From the NCBI GenBank assembly GCA_018056405.1, contig JAGPFT010000004.1, forward strand, positions 1-21,992: a stretch of 21,992 bases of DNA, in the 5' to 3' direction. Shown here one piece after another: positions 16,035 to 21,992 of this stretch. Every line of letters starts with the position of its first letter. Positions within the stretch are counted from its first letter, which is position 1. Position numbers and translations under genes: made by a program. The stretch is from Anaerolineae bacterium (GTDB taxonomy: Bacteria > Chloroflexota > Anaerolineae > Aggregatilineales > Aggregatilineaceae). Under the pieces are notes generated by a model. The model saw only the letters and a list, made by a program, of their open reading frames with translations. It had not been told where the DNA came from and searched no databases.

Positions 16035-16272
16035 CTCAGTCCCCTCTCCGCGTGTGGAGAGGGGATTGAGGGGTGAGGTAAACCCGCGCAGCGGGCTTCT
16101 CAACCGGTCCATCACAGAGCGCGCAGTGGTCGCAGAGAAAGCCTCAGAGCTTTTCCGACTTTCCCCTCCGCACCCTCGTCATCTCAGCGGCTCAAGATCA
16201 CTGCCCCAAAAAGCGAATGCACCCCGCCAGGCGTGGTTTCGTGGGGGCGCTGCTCTGCTGCGCCTCGGTAGG
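16035..16272. other. Intergenic repeat remnants
   Basis: Part of the 628-bp gene-free interval 15850-16477. Seen: a hairpin CCCCTCTCC/GGAGAGGGG (16041-16064) followed by GGGGTGAGG; a short CCCGC/GCGGG hairpin near 16083-16095; and GCGAATGCACCCCGCC (about 16213-16228), which resembles the edge of the 96-bp repeat; and GGGGGCGCTGCTCTGCTGCGCC (16244-16265), which resembles the arm at 3334-3359. No reading frame outside repeat sequence is credible. Confidence 0.55.
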
Positions 16273-16365
16273 CCTCACCCCCACTCGGCGCTGACGCGCC
16301 TCGTCGCCCCCTCTCCATTCGAATGGAGAGGGGGCAAGCCGAGCGCAGCGAGGCTGGGGGTGAGG
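16273..16365. repeat. Second copy of the 94-bp palindromic unit
   Basis: Bounded by CCTCACCCCC (16273-16282) and GGGGGTGAGG (16356-16365), with a perfect 28-bp core palindrome (16307-16334) of CCCCCTCTCCATTC and its complement, then CAAGCCGAGCGCAGCGAGGC. The right half is the same as in the copy at 3447-3540; the core loop and left arm differ. Confidence 0.85.
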
Positions 16366-16429
16366 TCAATGCCCCCGCGTCCAGTGAGCCGCTGACAACC
16401 TTTGCGCGCACCCTCCCCACCCCGCCGCT

Positions 16430-16458
16430 TTCGAAATCGCCCCTGCTGCCGTTATAAT
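16430..16458 (+). promoter_or_regulatory. Possible promoter for the DUF218 gene
   Basis: A perfect TATAAT (16453-16458) 20 nt before the ATG at 16478. The best -35 candidate is TTCGAA (16430-16435) at 17 bp, a weak match. The predicted leader is very short, though still long enough for the AGGAG ribosome site at 16467-16471. Confidence 0.45.
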
Positions 16459-16477
16459 CAACGGCCAGGAGCGTGTC

Positions 16478-17107
16478 ATGGGGAACCAGCCTCAGAGCAA
16501 CAGACCGCCGCGCGTCTGGCATTGGTTGCGGCGGTGGGCGGTGCGCGGTATCGCGCTTGGCGTGGCCGCTCTGGTCATTGTTCTGGGGACACTGGCCATC
16601 ACCATCATCCGCTACGGGGCCACAGACCGCGCCCGCCCCGCCGATGTGATTATCGTGCTCGGCGGCGGGGACGCCGGCACTGCGCGGCGGGCCGAGCACG
16701 CGGTGACTCTCTACCACGCCGGGTATGCAGCGCACGTGCTATGCACCGGCGGTGTTCGTGCGGGGGGCGCGCAGATCGAAGCGGAACGCTGCGCTCAGGT
16801 GATGCGGGCCGGGAATGTCCCGGCGGAAGCCATCACCCTGGAGAGGGACAGCCACAGCACCGCCGAGAACGCCCGTGCGACGGCGGCGATCATGGACGCG
16901 CATGGCTGGCGCGACGCGGTGCTGGTCAGCGATGATTTTCACCTGTGGCGGGCGCGCTGGCTGTTCGAGCGGCAGGGCGTGCGCGTGTATCCCAGCCCGG
17001 CCCAGGCCACCAGCGGGCCGCTTGCCCCGTCCGAGCAGGTCTACGCCGTGCTGCGCGAGATCGCAGCCTGGGGCTGGGGCGAAGTCCGCGCCCAGCTTGG
17101 TCGTTGA
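16478..17107 (+). CDS. YdcF/SanA/ElyC-family DUF218 membrane-anchored protein
   Basis: A 209-residue protein with one N-terminal membrane helix (about 21-44) after a basic stretch, then a DUF218 domain (about 54-205). Seen: ADVIIVLGGG (about 55-64), VLCTGG (about 87-92), ERDSHSTAENARATA (about 122-136) and LVSDDFHLWRARWLF (about 149-163), which together define the YdcF/SanA/ElyC family. Members affect envelope integrity and peptidoglycan or glycan-carrier metabolism; biochemistry is incomplete. Start: ATG with AGGAG 6 nt upstream. The response regulator follows 49 bp later on the same strand. Confidence 0.9.
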   Translation: MGNQPQSNRPPRVWHWLRRWAVRGIALGVAALVIVLGTLAITIIRYGATDRARPADVIIVLGGGDAGTARRAEHAVTLYHAGYAAHVLCTGGVRAGGAQIEAERCAQVMRAGNVPAEAITLERDSHSTAENARATAAIMDAHGWRDAVLVSDDFHLWRARWLFERQGVRVYPSPAQATSGPLAPSEQVYAVLREIAAWGWGEVRAQLGR

Positions 17108-17156
17108 GCGTGCAAGCCCGCGCGTCAGCGGGGCCGGAACAGGAGGCAGAGCCGTT

Positions 17157-17516
17157 ATGTCGAGACTCCTGGTCGTCGAGGATGACGACGATCTGCGCTT
17201 CCTCTACGAGATGACGTTCACCCGTACAGGGCACGAGGTCGTCGCCGTCCCCAATACTGTCGAGGCCATGCTCCACCTGACCAACGGCGACTTCGACGCA
17301 ATCATCCTCGACCTGCAGATGCCCGACATGCCTGGCCAGCGCGTCATCGAGTTCGCCCACGAGGACGTGCGCCTGCGCCACGTGCCGATCATCGTCGTCT
17401 CGGCCAACGAGCGCTGGCGTGCCGCCGTCACCGCGCTGGGCGTCCGCGCCTACCTCGTCAAGCCGGTCACGATGGCCCAGATCGTCGCCCAGGTCGCCGA
17501 CGTGCTGCGCGGCTGA
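17157..17516 (+). CDS. Single-domain response regulator (CheY-like receiver)
   Basis: A 119-residue stand-alone receiver domain. Seen: acidic pocket Glu8/Asp9/Asp10 in LLVVEDDDD, phospho-acceptor Asp52 in AIILDLQMPDMPG, Ser82 in VVSANE, and Lys102 in LVKPVTMAQI. All the residues for phosphorylation-driven switching are present. No output domain follows, so it must act through a partner, as CheY or Spo0F do. No histidine kinase is in the window. Start: ATG at 17157 with AGGAGG 10 nt upstream. The gene may share a transcript with the DUF218 gene. Confidence 0.93.
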   Translation: MSRLLVVEDDDDLRFLYEMTFTRTGHEVVAVPNTVEAMLHLTNGDFDAIILDLQMPDMPGQRVIEFAHEDVRLRHVPIIVVSANERWRAAVTALGVRAYLVKPVTMAQIVAQVADVLRG

Positions 17517-17579
17517 TGGCCGCCCCTGGCCGTAGGCCAGCCGTCACCCAGGCGTGTTCTCTGGCGTCCCCGAATAGCC

Positions 17580-17585
17580 TATAAT
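17580..17585 (+). promoter_or_regulatory. Possible -10 box upstream of the alpha-2-macroglobulin gene
   Basis: A perfect TATAAT about 150 nt before the ATG at 17735. The -35 position at 17 bp reads TTCTCT, a partial match. The resulting leader would be about 140 nt and contains a 9-bp inverted repeat GGCTGCGCC/GGCGCAGCC (17615-17623 with 17649-17657). Confidence 0.4.
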
Positions 17586-17734
17586 AAGAGTCCCGACAAG
17601 GATCGCCGGGTATGGGCTGCGCCCTATCCCCGCGTACCCCTGTGCCCCGGCGCAGCCGGCCTGCAAGTCCCAAGACGTGCTGAACCACGAGGTCAACGCC
17701 TGTTAGCAACCAATAGGAGTGGGGAGAATAATCT

Positions 17735-20700
17735 ATGCGAACGCAAAGAGTGTGGTTAGTGAGTAGCCTGGGCGCGCTGCTCCTGCTCGCGCTGGCGCTT
17801 GGCGGGGCAGGGAGCCATCTGCCCGCAGCATCCGGCGCGCAGGGCGAGGCGCTGCCGCCCCAGGTCGTGGATACCATGCCACTGCCCGGCGAGGAATTAC
17901 CGCTCGAAGGGCCGGTCGTTTTCTACTTCGACCAGCCGATGGACGAGACGGCGGTCACTGGCGCGTTCAGCGTCGAGCCGGCGGTCGAGGGCGCGCTGAC
18001 CTGGTCGGCTGACGCCAGCGCGCTCACCTTCACCCCCGCCGCGCCGCTCGCCCGCGCCACCGAATACACCTTCACCCTCAGCACAGACGCAACTTCGGCG
18101 GCAGGCGTCGCTCTGGAAGAACCATTCACCCTGACGCTGCGCACCATCGGCTACCTGGAAGTGGCCGAAGTGCTGCCCGCCGATGGATCGGAGGCGGTGG
18201 ACACCGACAGCGTGATCACCGTCATCTTCAACCGCCCGGTCGTGCCGCTGCTGACTGTCGAGCAGATGGCGTCGCTGCCGAGTCCGCTCGCCCTTGATCC
18301 GCCCGTCCAGGGCAAGGGCGAATGGCTCAACACGTCCATCTACCTCTTCACACCGGAGACAGAACTGAGCGGCGGCACCACCTACACGGCGACCATCGCC
18401 GCTGGCCTGACCGACGTGACCGGCGGCGTGCTGGCCGAGGACTTCCGCTGGCAGTTCACCACCATGCCCCCGGACGTGCTGGAGATCTCGCCGCGCGACG
18501 GCGCAGATACCATCCCGCTGGACACGCCCGTGACGGTGCGCTTCAGCCAAGCGATGGATACCGCCTCGCTGGAGGCGGGCGGCTTCGCTCTGCAATACCT
18601 CGGCCCGTCCCCCCTCCCTGAAGAGGCCGCGCGGCCCGCGCCGGAGGCGGTGGAAGGCACCTTCGCCTGGGGCGACGGCGGGCGCACGCTGACCTTCACG
18701 CCCGACGAGCGGCTGGCGCTTGGCTCCACCTACCGGGTGACGCTGAACGCTGCCCAGGCGCTCAGCGCGACCGGCGCGCCCCTGCGCGCAGACGCGACAA
18801 GCTTCTTCTCAACCGTCCCTTACCCGCAGATCGTGCGCACCGTGCCTCTTGACGGCGAACAGGAAGCCTCGCCCTACGGCGGTTTCACCATCTATTTCAA
18901 CACGCCGATGGACCTCAAGTCGCTCGAAGACAAGGTGATCATCAGGCCAGAACCCTGGCGCGAGTTTGACTCGTACTACTACGACTGGGATCGCAGCTAC
19001 ACCCTGGCCTTCGACACCGAGCCGAGCACCGACTACACCATCACCATCCTGCCTGGGATGCAGGACAAATACGGCAACACGATCAGCGAGGGGCTGACCG
19101 TCACCTACACCACCGCCCCCTACCCGCCGGAGCTGTCCATCCAGGCCCCGGGCTGGGTGGGCATGTACAGCAGCCACAACCCCTCCACGCGCGTCTTCGT
19201 CACCCACCGCAACGTCAGCCGGCTCGACCTGAGCCTTTACCGTCTGGGGCTGCCCGCCCTGGCTGAACTCACCGGCCCGAACCAGTGGGAAGTGTGGGAC
19301 ACGTTCACGCCCGCGCCCGCCGACCTGCTGCGCCGCTGGACGATTGATGTCTCCAGCCAGCAGAACGTGCGCCGCTACGAGCTGCTCTACATCTCGGAGA
19401 CCGGCCCCAGCGGGCTGGAGAACATCGAATGCCTGGGCGCGCCCGCGCCGCAGGTGAGCATCGGCGACGTGGTCATTGTCACCGAGAAAGACCAGCGCCC
19501 GCTCAATGTCCGCGCCGAGCCGAACCTGGGCGCGCAGGTCATCACCCAGGCCGCCGTCGGCGAGACGATGCAGGTCATCGGCGGGCCGTACTGCGAGGGC
19601 GGTCACCTGTGGTGGAACGTGCGCCTGAACAACGGCATCACTGGCTGGGCCGCCGAGGGCGACCAGACCGTCTACTACTTCGAGCCGCTGGGCAGGCGTC
19701 AGGCCGATCCGAACCTGCCCGGCGCGCAGCCGCCCGCCGAGCCGCAGACGCCCCCCGCGCTGGCTCCCGGCGCTTACTTCCTGGAAGCCAGCTCGCCGGA
19801 GACAGATCAGTGGGACGGCGGCCCGCGTCACCACGTGATGCTGGTGCAGTCGGTCAACATCACCCTCAAGTTCAGCCAGGACACCGCCCTGGCCTGGGTG
19901 ACCGATCTGGCGAGCGGCGACCCGATCGCCGGCGCGCCGGTCATCTTCTACAACCAGGACTTCAACCCGGTCGCCCGCGTCGTCAGCGACGAGAGCGGCC
20001 TGGCCATGGCGTCCATCCCCCGCCTGAGCGACCTGTACACGACCGTCTACGCCAGCGTGGACGAGGGCGCCTGGTTCGGTTTCGCCGTCAGCGCCTGGTC
20101 CGACGGCATGGACCCCTGGCAGTTCGACACGTGGGCCGACTACCAGCCGGAGGACCTCAGCGTCTATCTCTACACCGACCGCCCCATCTACCGGCCCAAC
20201 CAGCCCGTGTACTTCAAGGGCATCCTGCGCGACCGCGACGACGTGACCTACACGCTGCCGGCCCTGCGCGAAGTGCCGGTCAAGATTTATGACGACCGGG
20301 GCGAGATCATCTACGACCAGATGCTGCCCGTCACGGCGCAAGGGTCGTTCAGCGGCGAACTGCTGCTCGGCCCGGAAGCGCCGCTCGGCTACTACCGCAT
20401 CGTCGCCGAAGTCTCCAGCAACGCCCGTGAGTCGTTCAGCGTGGGCTTCAGCGTCGCCGAGTACCGCGCGCCGGAGTTCCAGGTAGACGTCACCCCGGCC
20501 CGCGATCAGGTCGCCCAGGGCGAGACCATCGAAGTGCTGGTCGAGGCGCGCTACTTCTTCGGTGGCGCGGTGTCCAATGCCGCTGTCGGCTACAGCGTGC
20601 TCGCCCAGGACTACTTCTTCAACTACACGGGCGACGCGCCAGGCTGGTGGTCGTTCACCGACGAGAACTACGACTTCTACGCGCCGGAGTACTACGGCCC

Positions 20701-21992
20701 CTACGGGGAGGTGATCGCCGAGGGCGAAGGCCAGACCGACGCGCTGGGCCGCTACCTGATCACGCTGCCCGCCGACCTGGGCGAGCGCGTGCGTAGCCAG
20801 ACCTTCACCATCGAGGCGCGCGTGACTGACGAGAGCGACCAGCTTGTGGCTGGCCGCGCCCAGGTGATTGTGCACCAGGGCCTGGTCTATGTCGGCGTCC
20901 AGCCGGAAGAATACGTCGGCTTCGCCGGGCAGGATACCGCCGTCAATATCCTGACGACGGACTGGGACAGCGCGCCTGTCGCCGGGCAGGAAGTCGCCTA
21001 TGAGGTCGTCGAGCGGCGCTGGTTCAGCGTGCAGGAAGAGGACGAGCGTGGCCGCACCGTCTGGACGTGGGAAGTCGAGGAGCAGTCGGTCGAGGGGGCC
21101 AGCGGCACGGTCCGCACCGACGCTGACGGCCTGGCCCAGATCAGCTTCGTGCCGCCGGCCGGCGGCGTTTACAAGGTCTACGCCACCACGACCGACGCAG
21201 CGGGTAACCAGGTGCGCTCCAGCGCCTTCCTGTGGGTCAGTGGCAGGGACTTCGTCAACTGGCGGCAGGAGAACTCCAACCGCATCCAACTGATCACCGA
21301 CGCGAACGAGTACGCGGTCGGCGACACCGCCGAAATCCTCATCCCCAGCCCCTGGCAGGGGACGGCCTGGGCGCTGATCACCGTCGAGCGCGGTGACATC
21401 CTGGCGCACGAGGTGCTCAAGCTGGAGACGAACAGCACCGTCTACCGCCTGCCAATCAGCGAGGACTTCGCGCCCAACGTCTTTGTCAGCGTCGTGCTGG
21501 TCAAGGGCGTGGACGAGAACAACCCGACGGCGGCCTTCCGCATGGGCCTGGTCAACCTCACCGTAGACACCAGCCGCCTGGTGCTGGACCTGGCCGTTGA
21601 GTCCAGCGTGGATGTGGCGGCGGGCGAGTTCGCCGGGCCGGGCGACACGGTAGAGTACACGATCACCGCCACCGACTGGGAAGGCACGCCCGTCCCCGGC
21701 GCGGAGATCGGCGTCAGCCTGACCGACCTGGCCGTGCTGACCATCGCCCCGGCCAACAGCGAGCCGCTGCTGCCCTTCTTCTACGCGCAGCGCGGCATCA
21801 GCGTGCGCACGGCCAGCCCGCTGACGATCAGCGTGGATCAGGCCACCCAGGTGATCATTGACACGATCAAGGGTGGCGGCGGCGGCTACGGCGAGGGCGG
21901 CCTGTTTGAGGTGCGCCAGGAGTTCGTGGACACGCCGCTGTGGGAGCCTTTCGTCCTCACCGACGAGAACGGCCAGGCGACCGTCTCCGTCG
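17735..21992 (+). CDS. Secreted alpha-2-macroglobulin-family protein with Ig-like and SH3 modules (5' part)
   Basis: The first 1,419 codons of a gene that leaves the window. I followed one open frame at several points with no stop. Signal peptide: basic MRTQRVW, a Leu/Ala helix, then ASGAQG as a type I cleavage region; no lipobox Cys. Then four Big_5-type Ig-like repeats (about 50-135, 143-243, 246-362, 365-462), each with a PMD or similar turn and FTP/FTL strands; a bacterial SH3 domain (about 573-652, LNVRAEPN ... WWNVRL ... GWAAEG); and macroglobulin domains with the hallmark TDRPIYRPNQPVYFKG (about 814-829). The last codons visible hold a Gly-rich GGGGGYGEGGLFEVRQEF and DTPLWEPFVLTDENG, typical before the thioester region. 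That region (CxEQ) would lie downstream, so whether it traps proteases covalently is unknown. Start: ATG with AGGAGTGGGGAG upstream. Confidence 0.92.
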   Translation, partial: MRTQRVWLVSSLGALLLLALALGGAGSHLPAASGAQGEALPPQVVDTMPLPGEELPLEGPVVFYFDQPMDETAVTGAFSVEPAVEGALTWSADASALTFTPAAPLARATEYTFTLSTDATSAAGVALEEPFTLTLRTIGYLEVAEVLPADGSEAVDTDSVITVIFNRPVVPLLTVEQMASLPSPLALDPPVQGKGEWLNTSIYLFTPETELSGGTTYTATIAAGLTDVTGGVLAEDFRWQFTTMPPDVLEISPRDGADTIPLDTPVTVRFSQAMDTASLEAGGFALQYLGPSPLPEEAARPAPEAVEGTFAWGDGGRTLTFTPDERLALGSTYRVTLNAAQALSATGAPLRADATSFFSTVPYPQIVRTVPLDGEQEASPYGGFTIYFNTPMDLKSLEDKVIIRPEPWREFDSYYYDWDRSYTLAFDTEPSTDYTITILPGMQDKYGNTISEGLTVTYTTAPYPPELSIQAPGWVGMYSSHNPSTRVFVTHRNVSRLDLSLYRLGLPALAELTGPNQWEVWDTFTPAPADLLRRWTIDVSSQQNVRRYELLYISETGPSGLENIECLGAPAPQVSIGDVVIVTEKDQRPLNVRAEPNLGAQVITQAAVGETMQVIGGPYCEGGHLWWNVRLNNGITGWAAEGDQTVYYFEPLGRRQADPNLPGAQPPAEPQTPPALAPGAYFLEASSPETDQWDGGPRHHVMLVQSVNITLKFSQDTALAWVTDLASGDPIAGAPVIFYNQDFNPVARVVSDESGLAMASIPRLSDLYTTVYASVDEGAWFGFAVSAWSDGMDPWQFDTWADYQPEDLSVYLYTDRPIYRPNQPVYFKGILRDRDDVTYTLPALREVPVKIYDDRGEIIYDQMLPVTAQGSFSGELLLGPEAPLGYYRIVAEVSSNARESFSVGFSVAEYRAPEFQVDVTPARDQVAQGETIEVLVEARYFFGGAVSNAAVGYSVLAQDYFFNYTGDAPGWWSFTDENYDFYAPEYYGPYGEVIAEGEGQTDALGRYLITLPADLGERVRSQTFTIEARVTDESDQLVAGRAQVIVHQGLVYVGVQPEEYVGFAGQDTAVNILTTDWDSAPVAGQEVAYEVVERRWFSVQEEDERGRTVWTWEVEEQSVEGASGTVRTDADGLAQISFVPPAGGVYKVYATTTDAAGNQVRSSAFLWVSGRDFVNWRQENSNRIQLITDANEYAVGDTAEILIPSPWQGTAWALITVERGDILAHEVLKLETNSTVYRLPISEDFAPNVFVSVVLVKGVDENNPTAAFRMGLVNLTVDTSRLVLDLAVESSVDVAAGEFAGPGDTVEYTITATDWEGTPVPGAEIGVSLTDLAVLTIAPANSEPLLPFFYAQRGISVRTASPLTISVDQATQVIIDTIKGGGGGYGEGGLFEVRQEFVDTPLWEPFVLTDENGQATVSV

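Noticed and set aside
18809..21409. 866-codon minus-strand open frame opposite the macroglobulin gene
   Set aside because: Codons mirror the GC-rich third positions of the real gene. The product has no recognisable domain, while the plus frame has a signal peptide and several families.

Overview
The window is high-GC bacterial DNA that codes on almost every base. It most likely comes from a member of the Chloroflexota, Anaerolineae-like. This assignment is an inference from gene content: NuoL/M/N of this type, paired FemA/FemB-like enzymes, a long exported alpha-2-macroglobulin with Ig-like and SH3 modules, and many GC-rich palindromic repeats of the CCCCTCTCC/GGAGAGGGG type. There is no rRNA, tRNA or CRISPR array.

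Positions 136-11016 (minus strand) hold the membrane arm of respiratory complex I, in transcription order nuoA-nuoH-nuoJ-nuoK-nuoL-nuoM(a)-[nucleotidyltransferase]-nuoM(b)-nuoN. A good promoter precedes nuoA, and a terminator-like hairpin sits between nuoA and nuoH. The peripheral-arm genes (B, C, D, E, F, G, I) are absent. Two complete NuoM-type pump genes are present, and NuoL has a duplicated 26-residue unit in its C-terminal lateral helix. Together these suggest a complex I with four antiporter-like subunits (the '2M' type). The second NuoM lacks the normally conserved mid-membrane lysine. Repeat-derived insertions interrupt the cluster between nuoL and nuoK and between the two nuoM genes.

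Positions 11290-13424 (plus strand) carry two tandem FemA/FemB-family aminoacyltransferase paralogues. Next on the minus strand is a REP-associated tyrosine transposase (RAYT, 13459-14103). It is bracketed by identical 34-bp palindromes, a variant palindrome lies inside its own reading frame, and a fourth lies upstream of the FemAB pair. Then come a small Pmp3/YqaE membrane protein, a sulfotransferase and an unrecognised 170-residue protein, all on the minus strand.

Positions 15850-16477 are intergenic and full of palindromic repeats. They include a 96-bp segment that is an exact inverted copy of window positions 1-96, so the nuo-to-sulfotransferase block lies between inverted repeats. The plus strand then carries a YdcF/SanA-family DUF218 protein, a single-domain response regulator, and the 5' part (about 1,419 codons) of a secreted alpha-2-macroglobulin-family protein that runs off the window.
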